NCBI RefSeq assembly: GCF_024505145.1
Contig: NZ_JANIAA010000023.1
Span: forward strand, 1-64,000
Direction: 5' to 3'
Length of the DNA stretch: 64,000 bases
From: Streptomyces rugosispiralis
GTDB lineage: Bacteria > Actinomycetota > Actinomycetes > Streptomycetales > Streptomycetaceae
Position numbers and translations under genes: made by a program. Within the stretch, counting starts at the first letter, position 1, and the number at the start of each line of letters is the position of its first letter. The notes under the pieces were generated by a model. That model had not been told where the DNA came from. It ran no database searches and was given only the letters and a program-made list of their open reading frames with translations. This document shows, one piece after another, positions 1-8,858 of this stretch.

Positions 1-1
1 C

Positions 2-32
2 CACTCGATCGGATGTTCCACCGGATCGAGTG
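2..32. terminator. Hairpin at left edge, possible terminator
   Basis: Bases 2-12 can pair with 21-32 (cactcgatc/gatcgagtg core) with one bulged base and a loop of about 8 nt, followed by an A-rich tract. The gene it would serve lies outside the window. A second, smaller hairpin (gcgtgac at 52-58, gtcacgc at 68-74) follows. The rest of 1-252 shows no convincing coding signal. Confidence 0.35.
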
Positions 33-252
33 AAAAGGCATCAGCGCTCTGGCGTGACGTGGGTGGGGTCACGCAGAGTAGTCAGTGAGGGTCGGTCAGG
101 CGGCCCGTTGACGACCAGTCAAGAGGCCCAAGAGGCAGCAGACGTATGCGCTGAGCGGGCGGAGGGGGAGGTGAGGGCCTGTGAGCATGACGGGCTGTGC
201 GGTGAGGGGGCGTAGGCTGACGGCCCGTTCGTCCTCGCCTGGTGTGACGCCG

Positions 253-1518
253 TCAGTTCCAGGACGTGGAGCCGACGGTCGGCTGGTCCTCGCCATGACC
301 CTCTGCCGAGTCTCCCGGCATCCCCGCGGCGCGGGCGAGCTCGAGGTCGAGGGCCTCGCGTCGGATGCGCTGGTCCATGTAGAGGAGGGCCGTCACACCC
401 GCGCTGATCGGGAAGGTGATGGTCGAGCTGATCACTCCGCCGATGCCGACCACGATCAGGAAGGTCCAGCCGACGGAGACGGATTCGCCGGACAGCCAGT
501 CCATCGCGTTGTCCCCGCCGATCACCATGGCGACCAGGCTGGTGGGAATCTCGACGATGGCACCGACGATGAAGACCAGGACGACGGCCAGCAGTTGGAT
601 GCCGAAGACACGGCCCCACGAGCCGCGCACCAGCTTGAAGGAGCGTCGCAGGGCCTTGATGATCCCCTGCTTCTCCAGCATCAGCGCGGGGGCTGCGAGG
701 CTGAAGCGGACCCAGAGCCAAGCGGCGACGCATGCCGCGGCGAGCCCGCCCAGAGAGGCCAGCGCGGCGCCCTCGCTCGGCACGCCCGCGACGGCCAGCA
801 GCAGACCCGGCGTCATACCGGCGGCGATGACGGCCGCGGCGATGGCGGGGATCAGCAGGAGCAGTCCGCAGAGCTGAAGGAGGTGCGGCCGGGCACCGGC
901 CCATGCCTCCTTGGTGGACACGTTCCGGCCCAGCACCGCCCGTGCGGCGACCACGGTCAGCAGGGCGGTGGTGACGATCGTTCCGAGAACGCCGAGCAGC
1001 AGGGTGACTCCGCTGTCCCCGAGGGTGTCGCCGACAGCGCGGAGCGCCTGGCCAACAGTGGCGTTCGGATCGTCGAGGACATTGCCCTCGTTCCCGCGGC
1101 CGTCGTTGAACCACAGTCCCGTGGCGGCCGTGATCAGACCTTGGGTGACGATCGAGACGATCAGCGAGATGCCGAGGACCGTGCGCCAGTGGGCGCGCAT
1201 GATGGCCACCGCGCCGTCCAGGATCTCGCTGACGCCCAGCGGCCGCAGCGGAATGACACCGGGGCGGGGAGCGGTCGGCTGACGCCGGCCGGAGCCCCAT
1301 CCTCCACCCGGCGTGCGAGCGGGCGGCACTGGCGGCGGCGTGCGGCGTCCCGTCGCGGCCCAGCGGCCGGGCGGCGGCTGGCGGCGGGCCCACTGTTCGC
1401 CCCATGCTCGCTGCTCCGGGGCGGGCCGATCGCCGGGCTCGCCCTGCTGCTGAGCGCCGTGGTCCGGTTCGTCGGAAGGGGACGATCCGGGCGGGGCCCA
1501 GCCCGGAGAGTCATTCAT
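253..1518 (-). CDS. Multi-spanning membrane protein, DUF7847-like
   Basis: A 421-residue protein. Its first 90-odd residues are a hydrophilic Pro/Gly/Arg-rich cytoplasmic tail. About six or seven hydrophobic segments follow, beginning near LGISLIVSIVTQGLITAATG and including stretches rich in Leu, Val, Ala and Ile. The pattern resembles the membrane domain found on glycerophosphoryl diester phosphodiesterases and stand-alone DUF7847 proteins of actinobacteria, but no phosphodiesterase catalytic domain is present. The ATG at 1518 begins MNDSPGWAPP. It is divergent from mtnA, with 149 bp between the starts. The substrate is unknown; a structural or transport role in the membrane is inferred. Confidence 0.8.
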   Translation of the reverse strand: MNDSPGWAPPGSSPSDEPDHGAQQQGEPGDRPAPEQRAWGEQWARRQPPPGRWAATGRRTPPPVPPARTPGGGWGSGRRQPTAPRPGVIPLRPLGVSEILDGAVAIMRAHWRTVLGISLIVSIVTQGLITAATGLWFNDGRGNEGNVLDDPNATVGQALRAVGDTLGDSGVTLLLGVLGTIVTTALLTVVAARAVLGRNVSTKEAWAGARPHLLQLCGLLLLIPAIAAAVIAAGMTPGLLLAVAGVPSEGAALASLGGLAAACVAAWLWVRFSLAAPALMLEKQGIIKALRRSFKLVRGSWGRVFGIQLLAVVLVFIVGAIVEIPTSLVAMVIGGDNAMDWLSGESVSVGWTFLIVVGIGGVISSTITFPISAGVTALLYMDQRIRREALDLELARAAGMPGDSAEGHGEDQPTVGSTSWN

Positions 1519-1667
1519 CGTCGCTCCGTAGGTTGTTCGTTGACCGGCCGCGGCGTCCGCGGCGGGCGGATGTCAGCCATCGTGTCACGGTGCCTTCCAC
1601 CCCGTACCGGTCACTGGGGGCGGTCCGGCACTTCAATAGTCGGTGGCGCACAGGGCAAACTGGGCGG

Positions 1668-2825
1668 ATGGCTGATCAGCATCCGGTGTCCCCGGAAGGC
1701 TCCATACCTCCCACCGCCCTGGCGCTGCGCTGGGAGGAGCCCCCGGAGGGACCCGTACTGGTACTTCTCGACCAGACCCGGCTCCCCGCCGAAGAGGTCG
1801 ATCTGGTGTGCACCGATGTGCCGGCGCTGGTGGAGGCGATCCGCTCCCTCGCCGTGCGCGGCGCCCCGCTGCTCGGCCTCGCCGGGGCATATGGGATCGC
1901 GCTCGCCGCGGCCCGCGGCTTCGATGTGGACGAGGCCGCCGAATCGCTCGCCCATGCCCGTCCCACGGCCGTCAACCTCGCCTATGGCGTTCGCCGGGCC
2001 GTCGCCGCGTATCACGCCGCGCTCCGGGACGACGCGGGCGACGCTCAGGCCGCCGCCGCAGCCCTCGCCGAGGCCCGTGCCCTGCACCGGGAGGATGCCG
2101 AGGCCAGCGGGCGCATGGCCGCCCATGGTCAGGCGCTCCTCGAGGAGCTGCTGCCTGCCGGGGGACATCGGATTCTCACCCACTGCAACACCGGCGCACT
2201 GGTCTCCGGAGGCGAGGGGACCGCCCTCGCCGTGGTCAAGGCGGTGCACCGGGCGGGGCAGCTGCGGCGACTCTGGGTGGACGAGACCCGGCCCCTGCTC
2301 CAGGGGGCGCGGTTGACCGCGTACGAGGCGGCGCGTGCCGGTATGGCGTATACGCTGCTCGCCGACAACGCGGCGGGCTCGCTCTTCGCGGCCGGTGAGG
2401 TGGACGCGGTGCTGATCGGCGCGGATCGGATCGCCGCGGACGGCTCGGTGGCCAACAAGGTGGGCAGCTATCCGCTCGCGGTGCTGGCCCGCTACCACCA
2501 TGTGCCGTTCGTGGTGGTGGCCCCGACCACCACGGTGGACCCGGCCACCCCCGACGGAGCCGCGATCGAGGTCGAACAGCGCCCTGGATATGAAGTGACA
2601 GACATCACAATTCCGTATGTTCCCATCGCCGGGCAGGAGGCGGGCACCGGAGTGCCGGTCGCTCCGCTGGGCACACAGGCCCACAATCCGGCCTTCGACG
2701 TCACACCACCTGAGTTGGTGACGGCGATCGTCACCGAGGACGGTGTGATCTCTCCGGTCACCGCGGACGGTATCGCCGAGCTGTGGGCCAGGTCACGATC
2801 GGGTAATGGGATGATGTCGGTATGA
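1668..2825 (+). CDS. mtnA: Methylthioribose-1-phosphate isomerase
   Basis: A 385-residue MtnA of the eIF2B-like fold. The enzyme converts 5-methylthioribose-1-phosphate to methylthioribulose-1-phosphate in the methionine salvage pathway. Family motifs are visible: AVRGAPLLGLAGAYG near residue 62, THCNTGAL near 168 with the catalytic Cys, and IGADRIAADGSVANKVG near 246 with the catalytic Asp. The frame is open upstream to 1404, but the ATG at 1668 (MADQHPVSPEG) matches the family start. Its stop overlaps the mtrA start as ATGA, so the two are probably translationally coupled. No other salvage gene is in the window, so the link to mtrA is positional. Confidence 0.93.
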   Translation: MADQHPVSPEGSIPPTALALRWEEPPEGPVLVLLDQTRLPAEEVDLVCTDVPALVEAIRSLAVRGAPLLGLAGAYGIALAAARGFDVDEAAESLAHARPTAVNLAYGVRRAVAAYHAALRDDAGDAQAAAAALAEARALHREDAEASGRMAAHGQALLEELLPAGGHRILTHCNTGALVSGGEGTALAVVKAVHRAGQLRRLWVDETRPLLQGARLTAYEAARAGMAYTLLADNAAGSLFAAGEVDAVLIGADRIAADGSVANKVGSYPLAVLARYHHVPFVVVAPTTTVDPATPDGAAIEVEQRPGYEVTDITIPYVPIAGQEAGTGVPVAPLGTQAHNPAFDVTPPELVTAIVTEDGVISPVTADGIAELWARSRSGNGMMSV

Positions 2826-3499
2826 AGGGACGCGTCCTTGTCGTCGACGACGACACCGCACTGGCAGAGATGCTCGGCATCGTGCTGCGCGGCGAAGGCT
2901 TTGAACCGTCGTTCGTGTCGGACGGCGACAAGGCTCTTGCCGCCTTCCGTGAGACCAAGCCCGATCTAGTGCTGCTCGATCTGATGCTGCCCGGACGGGA
3001 TGGCATCGAGGTCTGCCGGCTGATCCGGGCCGAGTCCGGGGTGCCGATCGTCATGCTCACGGCCAAGAGCGACACGGTCGATGTGGTGGTCGGGCTCGAG
3101 TCCGGGGCGGATGACTACATCGTCAAGCCGTTCAAGCCGAAGGAGTTGGTGGCCCGGATCCGGGCGCGGCTGAGGCGTTCCGAGGAACCGGCGCCGGAGC
3201 AGTTGGCCATCGGCGATCTGGTGATCGACGTGGCGGGGCACTCGGTGAAGCGGGACGGCCAGTCGATAGCGCTGACGCCGCTGGAGTTCGATCTTCTGGT
3301 GGCGCTGGCCCGTAAGCCGTGGCAGGTGTTCACCCGCGAGGTGCTGCTGGAGCAGGTGTGGGGCTATCGGCATGCCGCCGACACCCGGCTGGTCAATGTG
3401 CATGTGCAGCGACTGCGGTCGAAGGTCGAGAAGGATCCGGAGCGGCCGGAGATCGTCGTGACCGTGCGTGGTGTCGGCTACAAGGCCGGGCCCAGCTGA
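2822..3499 (+). CDS. mtrA: MtrA response regulator (OmpR/PhoB family)
   Basis: A 225-residue OmpR-type regulator. The N-terminal receiver domain has the acidic triad VVDDD at residues 7-11, phospho-acceptor Asp53 in LLDLMLPG, and the conserved Lys in DYIVKPFKPKE. The C-terminal winged helix contains LTPLEFDLLVALARKP and RLVNVHVQRLRSKVE. In actinobacteria MtrA controls envelope remodelling, cell division, development and antibiotic genes, and is phosphorylated by MtrB. The start overlaps the mtnA stop, and mtrB begins 1 nt after its stop. The mtrA-mtrB-lpqB-comF-hpf-secA order is the same as in Mycobacterium, which makes the assignment secure. Confidence 0.97.
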   Translation: MKGRVLVVDDDTALAEMLGIVLRGEGFEPSFVSDGDKALAAFRETKPDLVLLDLMLPGRDGIEVCRLIRAESGVPIVMLTAKSDTVDVVVGLESGADDYIVKPFKPKELVARIRARLRRSEEPAPEQLAIGDLVIDVAGHSVKRDGQSIALTPLEFDLLVALARKPWQVFTREVLLEQVWGYRHAADTRLVNVHVQRLRSKVEKDPERPEIVVTVRGVGYKAGPS

Positions 3500-3500
3500 G

Positions 3501-5540
3501 ATGACCGGTGGTACGGCGCCGCAGCCCGGTGGACCGGGCGGCGGGGCTCCGGAGGGTGCCCGGATGGGGCGGCCCGACCCGGCGGGCGAGATACCGCTGC
3601 TGCGCAGGTTGTGGAGCGGCGGGCATCTGCTGCCCGACGGGGCGTCCGGAGGGCCGGCCCACCCGGTGATCCGACTGTTCGGCCGGTGGGTGCGCCGTCC
3701 GCTACTGCCCGCTGCCCGGCTGTGGCGGCGGAACATCCAGTTGCGGGTGGTGGCCACCACGCTGCTGATGTCGCTCGGTGTGGTGCTGCTGCTGGGCCTG
3801 GTGGTCATCGGGCAGGTGCGCAACGGCCTGCTGGACGCCAAGCGCCACGCGGCGCAGGGTCAGGCCGTCGGTGGGTTCGAAGTGGCCGAGCAGATGGCCG
3901 ACCGCAAGAGCGACAACCGTGGCCAGGACGGTGCCGGTGCCGGGGCCGGTGCCCAGGACTCCGGCGCCTGGCTGAACGCGCTGGTGGAACAGCTCTCCAG
4001 CGGCGGCAAGGGCGCCTATTCGGTGGTGGCGCTCAGCTCCGACTCCGGCGAGACGCCCTATGTGGCCAGCCGGGGGCCGCGGGCCTCCGGCGATGTGCAG
4101 CCGGACAGTGTGCCCGGCGATCTGCGCCGTCGGGTGGACGAGGGCCGGACGGCGCCGTATGAGCGCTACGGGAAGATCGTGCACGCGGGCTCCGGGGACT
4201 CCGAGCCCGCGTTGATCATCGGCAAGCGTCTGGATGACAACAACGGCGATGCCTACCAGCTGTACTACCTCTTCCCGTTCTCGCAGGAGGAGAAGTCCCT
4301 GAGCCTGGTCAAGGGCACCCTGGCCACGGCCGGGGTGTTCGTGGTGGTGCTGCTCGGGGCCATCGCCTGGGTGGTGGTCCGGCAGGTCGTGACGCCCGTA
4401 AGGATGGCGGCGGGGATCTCCGAGCGGCTGGCGGCCGGGCTGCTGCAGGAGCGGATGAAGGTCACCGGGGAGGACGACATCGCCCGCCTGGGGGAGTCGT
4501 TCAACAAGATGGCGCAGAACCTCCAGCTCAAGATCCAGCAGCTGGAGGAGCTTTCCCGGATGCAGCGCCGCTTCGTCTCCGATGTCTCCCATGAGCTGCG
4601 CACCCCGCTGACGACCGTAAGGATGGCGGCGGACGTCATCCATGAGGCGCGTGAGGACTTCGACCCGATCACCGCACGCTCGGCCGAGCTGCTGTGGGGG
4701 CAGGTCGACCGCTTCGAGTCGCTGCTCAGCGATCTGCTGGAGATCAGCCGGTTCGACGCGGGCGCGGCCGCGCTGGAGGCCGAGCCGATCGATCTGCGCG
4801 ATGTGGTGCACCGGGTGGTGGACGGGGCCGAGCCGCTCGCCGAGGCCAAGGGCACCCGGATCCTGGTGCGGGGCGCCGAGGCGCCGGTGATCGCCGAGGC
4901 GGATACCCGTCGCGTCGAGCGGGTGCTGCGGAATCTGGTGGTCAACGCCGTGGAGCACGGTGAGGGCCGCGATGTGGTCGTACGGCTCGCGACGGCGGGT
5001 GGCGCGGTGGCCGTCGCGGTGCGGGACTACGGCGTCGGGCTCAAGCCCGGCGAGGCCACGCGGGTGTTCAATCGCTTCTGGCGGGCCGATCCGGCCCGTG
5101 CGCGCACCACCGGCGGCACCGGTCTGGGCCTGTCGATCGCGGTGGAGGACGCGCGGCTGCACGGCGGCTGGCTCCAGGCGTGGGGCGAGCCCGGCGGCGG
5201 TTCGCAGTTCCGGCTGACGCTGCCGCGCACCGCGGGGGATGTGCTGCGCGGCTCGCCGATCCCCCTGGAACCCGAGGACTCCCGGCGCAACCGCCGTCCG
5301 GGTGATGCCACCCCGCAGCCCGCGGCGGAGCGGCTGGCGGCGGTGCCCGCGCAGCCGCGGTCCGCACTGCCCGCCGACGCCGCGGCGCCGTCCGCCGATC
5401 CGACGGCCCTGCCGGGCAATGGGGCCCGGGTGGTGCGTGGCACCCCGGAGACGCCGTCCGACGGGCCGCTGGGCGGCCAGGAGGCGTCCACCCGGCCGAC
5501 GCCATCGAACGAAGGGGAGGGCCGCCCTCGTGGGCGCTGA
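3501..5540 (+). CDS. mtrB: MtrB sensor histidine kinase
   Basis: A 679-residue membrane kinase. TM1 lies near residues 82-107, followed by an extracellular sensor domain of about 160 residues containing an Asp/Gly-rich stretch, then TM2 near 271-293 and a HAMP linker. The H-box is VSDVSHELRTPLTTVRM with His364. The N-box is RNLVVNAVEHGEG, and the ATP-lid motifs are DYGVGLKPGE, FNRFWRADPAR and GGTGLGLSIAVE. A C-terminal Pro/Ala-rich tail of roughly 100 residues follows the catalytic domain. The ATG at 3501 was chosen because it lies 1 nt after the mtrA stop; the frame is open a little further upstream. The 3' end overlaps lpqB by 11 nt. Confidence 0.96.
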   Translation: MTGGTAPQPGGPGGGAPEGARMGRPDPAGEIPLLRRLWSGGHLLPDGASGGPAHPVIRLFGRWVRRPLLPAARLWRRNIQLRVVATTLLMSLGVVLLLGLVVIGQVRNGLLDAKRHAAQGQAVGGFEVAEQMADRKSDNRGQDGAGAGAGAQDSGAWLNALVEQLSSGGKGAYSVVALSSDSGETPYVASRGPRASGDVQPDSVPGDLRRRVDEGRTAPYERYGKIVHAGSGDSEPALIIGKRLDDNNGDAYQLYYLFPFSQEEKSLSLVKGTLATAGVFVVVLLGAIAWVVVRQVVTPVRMAAGISERLAAGLLQERMKVTGEDDIARLGESFNKMAQNLQLKIQQLEELSRMQRRFVSDVSHELRTPLTTVRMAADVIHEAREDFDPITARSAELLWGQVDRFESLLSDLLEISRFDAGAAALEAEPIDLRDVVHRVVDGAEPLAEAKGTRILVRGAEAPVIAEADTRRVERVLRNLVVNAVEHGEGRDVVVRLATAGGAVAVAVRDYGVGLKPGEATRVFNRFWRADPARARTTGGTGLGLSIAVEDARLHGGWLQAWGEPGGGSQFRLTLPRTAGDVLRGSPIPLEPEDSRRNRRPGDATPQPAAERLAAVPAQPRSALPADAAAPSADPTALPGNGARVVRGTPETPSDGPLGGQEASTRPTPSNEGEGRPRGR

Positions 5541-7407
5541 CCGTGCCGACCGTCGCCGTTTCCGCCGCCGTGGGCGCCGCCCGGGCGGCCGGGGCCTGAG
5601 CGCGCCCGTGCTGCTGGCCTGTGGCGCCCTGCTGCTGTCCGGCTGCGCCTCGATGCCCGACAGCGGCGATGTGCGGCGGGTGGACTCCTCACCGCGCTCC
5701 GACGTCGATTCGCAGGTCCGGGTGTACGGGGTGAGCCCGGGCAAGGGCGAGCAGCCCGCGGAGCTGGTCTCCGGCTTCCTGGAGGCCACGACGAGCGACG
5801 AGGAGAACTTCGGCACGGCGAAGGAGTACCTGACCAAGAGCGCGGTCAAGCGGTGGCAGCCGTTCGCGGCCACCACTGTGCTGGAGCAGGCGCCTGACGT
5901 GCGAGTGGAGACGGATCCGGGCGACCGGGACGGCAACGGTAAGACGGTCGTGCTGTCGGGCAAGCGGATCGCGGTCGTGGACGAGACCCACGCGTACAAG
6001 CCCGATGAGCAGCCGTACGAGGAGCGCATCCACCTCACGCTGAGCGGTTCGGAGTGGCGGATCGACGGGCCGCCACGGGGGCTGATCCTCGGCGAGTCCG
6101 ACTTCCAGCGCATCTACCGCTCGGTCAACAAGTACTACTTCGCCGATCTCGGCCCGGACGCCGAGGATTCAAAGGCCGGGGACAACGTGCTGGTGGCCGA
6201 TCCGGTCTATGTGCGGCGCCGTATCGACCCGGTGACCGCGACCGTCAAGGCGCTGCTGGACGGCCCCACGGGGTGGCTGCAGCCGGTGGTCAGCAGCACT
6301 TTCCCGCGCGGTGCGGCGCTCGGCCGCCGGGACGAGCGGCTGTCGCTGGACGACTCGAACGCGCTGAAGATCCGGCTGAACGACCGGGCCGCGCAGATCA
6401 GCGCGGCGCGCTGCGCCCGGATGGCGGCCCAGACGCTGTTCACGGTCCAGGATCTCGGCGAGGGATCGTCCAAGGTCAGTGCGGTGCGGCTGGAGCGGCA
6501 GAACGGTTCGGAGCTGTGCGCCCTCTCCAGTGACGCGGCGCGTGCCTACGCCCCGGACGGGGTCGAGGGGCATCCGCGGCACCAGTATTTCGTGGACTCC
6601 GAACACCGGATGGTCCGGCTGTCAGACGACGAGGACCGGCCACAGCCGGTTCCGGGGCCGTTCGGCACCGATGAGGCGGGTCTGGGCTCGGTGGCGGTCT
6701 CCCGCGACGAGCGGGACACGGCGGGGGTCACCGCCGACGGCTCGGCGCTGTATGTGACCGAGCTGGCGCCCGGGGCCGAGCGCGGCAAGGTGCGGGTGCG
6801 CAGCCGGGGCGGCAGCGTGGAGGACGGTCTGACGGCACCGAGCTGGGACGGGCTGGGCGGTCTGTGGGTGGCCGACCGGGACCCGCAGCAGCCGAGGCTG
6901 CTGCGGCTGCGGGGCGGCACCGGACCGGCGGACGAGGTGCGGCTGCCCAAGCTGGACGGTGGCCGGATCACGGCGCTGCGGGTGTCCGCGGACGGCTCCA
7001 GGATCGCGATGCTGGTCAAGCGGTCCGGCCACACCACGCTGCGGCTCGGCCGGATCGAGCGGCGGGGCACCGCGGAAGCCCCGGAGCTGTCGGTGGGGGC
7101 GCTGCGGGCGGTCGCGCCGAAGCTGGAGGACGTGGACACCTTCTCCTGGGCCGGGGACAGCCGGCTGGTGGTCGCGGGCCGGGAGTCGGACGGGGTGCAG
7201 CAGCTCCAGTACGTGGAATCGGACGGCTCCCCGGCGAACGTCCCGGAGGTGCCGGGGCCGAACGGTGTGCAGTCGATCGGCGCCTCGGAGGACCAGACCC
7301 GGCCGCTGATCGCCGAGACCAGGGAGAACGGCATCGTGCGGCTGTTGCCGAACACCGACTGGAAGACCGTGGACCAGGACGGCTCGGCTCCGGTCTACCC
7401 CGGCTGA
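5530..7407 (+). CDS. lpqB: LpqB lipoprotein, MtrAB accessory protein
   Basis: A 625-residue lipoprotein. The Arg-rich N-region (RRRFRRRGRR) precedes a hydrophobic core and the lipobox LLLSGC with lipidated Cys39. Next come a GerMN-like segment containing DPVYVRRRIDPVTATVKALL and a C-terminal beta-propeller-like region (LGSVAVSRDERDTAGV, ITALRVSADGSRIAML). In mycobacteria LpqB interacts with the extracellular domain of MtrB and modulates MtrA phosphorylation; that role is inferred here from synteny. The GTG at 5530 overlaps the mtrB stop. A MITE-like inverted repeat begins 18 nt after its stop codon. Confidence 0.95.
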   Translation: MGADRADRRRFRRRGRRPGGRGLSAPVLLACGALLLSGCASMPDSGDVRRVDSSPRSDVDSQVRVYGVSPGKGEQPAELVSGFLEATTSDEENFGTAKEYLTKSAVKRWQPFAATTVLEQAPDVRVETDPGDRDGNGKTVVLSGKRIAVVDETHAYKPDEQPYEERIHLTLSGSEWRIDGPPRGLILGESDFQRIYRSVNKYYFADLGPDAEDSKAGDNVLVADPVYVRRRIDPVTATVKALLDGPTGWLQPVVSSTFPRGAALGRRDERLSLDDSNALKIRLNDRAAQISAARCARMAAQTLFTVQDLGEGSSKVSAVRLERQNGSELCALSSDAARAYAPDGVEGHPRHQYFVDSEHRMVRLSDDEDRPQPVPGPFGTDEAGLGSVAVSRDERDTAGVTADGSALYVTELAPGAERGKVRVRSRGGSVEDGLTAPSWDGLGGLWVADRDPQQPRLLRLRGGTGPADEVRLPKLDGGRITALRVSADGSRIAMLVKRSGHTTLRLGRIERRGTAEAPELSVGALRAVAPKLEDVDTFSWAGDSRLVVAGRESDGVQQLQYVESDGSPANVPEVPGPNGVQSIGASEDQTRPLIAETRENGIVRLLPNTDWKTVDQDGSAPVYPG

Positions 7408-7424
7408 GCGGGACGGCGGCGCTT

Positions 7425-7527
7425 AGAGCCTGTGTCGTATCCCCGGTCGGATCAGCGTGCGGCGTCTAACGCGGCGAGCGTGCGTGCCAGGCGTCGCACG
7501 CCCGGCCGGGGATATGACACAGGCTCT
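7425..7527. mobile_element. MITE-like element, about 103 bp, 26-bp imperfect TIRs
   Basis: Bases 7425-7450 and 7502-7527 are inverted copies matching at 24 of 26 positions; the outer part reads agagcctgtgtc. The ends lie within cttag at 7422-7426 and cttag at 7526-7530, which fits a short TTA/TA-type target duplication. The 51-bp interior has no ORF. This looks like a non-autonomous relative of a transposon inserted between lpqB and comF. As RNA it could also form a long-stem structure acting as a bidirectional terminator. Confidence 0.6.
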
Positions 7528-7625
7528 TAGGCCAGGACACCGATCGGGGGTGGCTGGTTGTCCACATGTGCGCGGTTGTCCACAAGGGGTGGCGCGGTGG
7601 CCTGACCACCGGGACAGTGGTGTTC

Positions 7626-8522
7626 ATGCGGGGCTGGTGGCAGGAGATCTCTGATCTGGTGCTGCCGGCCGACTGTGCCGGATGCGGTCGGCCGGGCGGC
7701 ACGCTGTGTGACCGTTGTCGTGGAGCGCTGCGGGGGACCGGGGCGCGCCGGGTGGAGCCGAGCCCGGCACCGCCGGGGCTGCCGGTGGTTCATGCGGCGG
7801 TGGATTACGTGGACGAGGCGCGGGCGGTGCTGCTCGCGCACAAGGAGCGGGGAGCGCTGCGGCTGGCGCGGCCGCTGGGCGAGGCGCTGGCGAGAGCCGT
7901 GCGGGCGGCCTGCCCCGGCGGCGGGCCAGGTGCGGGGCCCCGAGGGCGGGCGGCCATGGAATCGGGCGCGGTATGCGGGGCGAAACCGGGTACAGGATCC
8001 GGGATGAGACCAGGGGCCAGAGCGAGTACCGGACCGGGTGCCGGAACCGGGTCGAGATCGGTTGCCGGAACCGGGTCGAGATCGAGCGCCGGAACCGGGT
8101 CGAGACCGGTCGCCGGATCGGGTACGAGACCGGGGACGAGACCTTGCGGAGGGCCGCTGTTGCTGGTGCCGGTGCCGTCGGCCCGGCGCTCGGTGGGCGC
8201 CCGGGGGCATGACCCGGCTCGGCGGATCGCGCTCGCCGCGGCGAGCGTGCTGCGCGCCGGCGGGCGCCCGGCGAGGGTTTCGGCCGTGCTGTGCCAGCGG
8301 CGCCGGGTGACCGACCAGTCGGGGCTGGACGCGCGGCAGCGGCGGGCGAATGTGACCGGGGCGCTGGGGACGGCCCCCGGCAGCGGACGGCTGCTGGTGG
8401 CGGGCCCGGTAGTGGTGGTGGACGATCTGATGACCACAGGAGCCTCGCTCGCGGAGGCGGCGCGGGCGGTGACGGCGACCGGCGGGCTGGTCATCGGCGC
8501 TGCCGTGGTCGCCGCACCCTGA
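7626..8522 (+). CDS. ComF family protein with repeat-bearing insert
   Basis: A 298-residue ComF/GntX-type phosphoribosyltransferase-fold protein. The N-terminal zinc-binding motif is CAGCGRPGGTLCDRC, followed by VDYVDEARAVLLAHKERG. The C-terminal PRTase signature is VVVVDDLMTTGASLAEAAR. In competent bacteria ComF proteins support DNA uptake, but the role in Streptomyces is not established. Residues about 100-180 are an extra Gly/Thr/Arg-rich insert that includes four 24-nt tandem repeats (8041-8136); family members usually pass directly from the first half to LLLVPVPSARR. The ATG at 7626 (MRGWWQEISD) matches the family start, though the frame is open to 7566. Confidence 0.85.
   Translation: MRGWWQEISDLVLPADCAGCGRPGGTLCDRCRGALRGTGARRVEPSPAPPGLPVVHAAVDYVDEARAVLLAHKERGALRLARPLGEALARAVRAACPGGGPGAGPRGRAAMESGAVCGAKPGTGSGMRPGARASTGPGAGTGSRSVAGTGSRSSAGTGSRPVAGSGTRPGTRPCGGPLLLVPVPSARRSVGARGHDPARRIALAAASVLRAGGRPARVSAVLCQRRRVTDQSGLDARQRRANVTGALGTAPGSGRLLVAGPVVVVDDLMTTGASLAEAARAVTATGGLVIGAAVVAAP
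8041..8136 (+). repeat. Four 24-nt tandem repeats inside comF
   Basis: Units begin at 8041, 8065, 8089 and 8113, each starting ccggaaccgggtcgaga or a close variant. They encode an 8-residue GTGSRS-type repeat. Because 24 is a multiple of 3, copy-number change would keep the reading frame. Confidence 0.85.
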
Positions 8523-8858
8523 CGGCCACCAACCGGAACTGATTACGAAGCCGCGTCGTTGCAGGTGATAAGCACGGCAAAGCACCTGATCGGAGGTACG
8601 GACCGGTAGGGGGTGCCGACTTCCGACCGGTCGAGCTATGTTCGGTTGTGAGGAATGGCGAGTGCTATGACTCACTCATCCGCTTGGCGTGTTTTGCCTG
8701 CATTCTGGTGAGGCTTGGAACAAACGGGATTGAGATCCTCCCCGTGGGAAGGAGGAGCTGAAAGCGCCAAGCCGGTGGCTCCGGAAGACGCCGGAGCCAA
8801 GTGCACAAGGGATGACAGCTCCGATACTGACTGGAGCTACCCGGGAACGGAGTTCTGC
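8523..8858. promoter_or_regulatory. 336-bp comF-hpf gap with structured hpf leader
   Basis: No gene is evident. Two hairpins lie in the last 90 bp before hpf: ggctccgg 8777-8784 pairs with ccggagcc 8791-8798, and agctcc 8817-8822 pairs with ggagct 8833-8838. A purine-rich aggaggag lies at about 8751. The region resembles a long 5' leader, but no promoter could be fixed with confidence. Confidence 0.35.

Noticed and set aside
181..2316. Plus-strand frame of 711 codons at the left end
   Set aside because: Crosses the membrane-protein gene in antisense and mtnA out of frame; no domain recognised.
3702..6113. Minus-strand frame over mtrB and lpqB
   Set aside because: Overlaps two well-supported genes; composition is that of a shadow frame.
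8041..8136. CRISPR-like repeat array
   Set aside because: Units are contiguous 24-nt tandem repeats without spacers and are in frame within comF.
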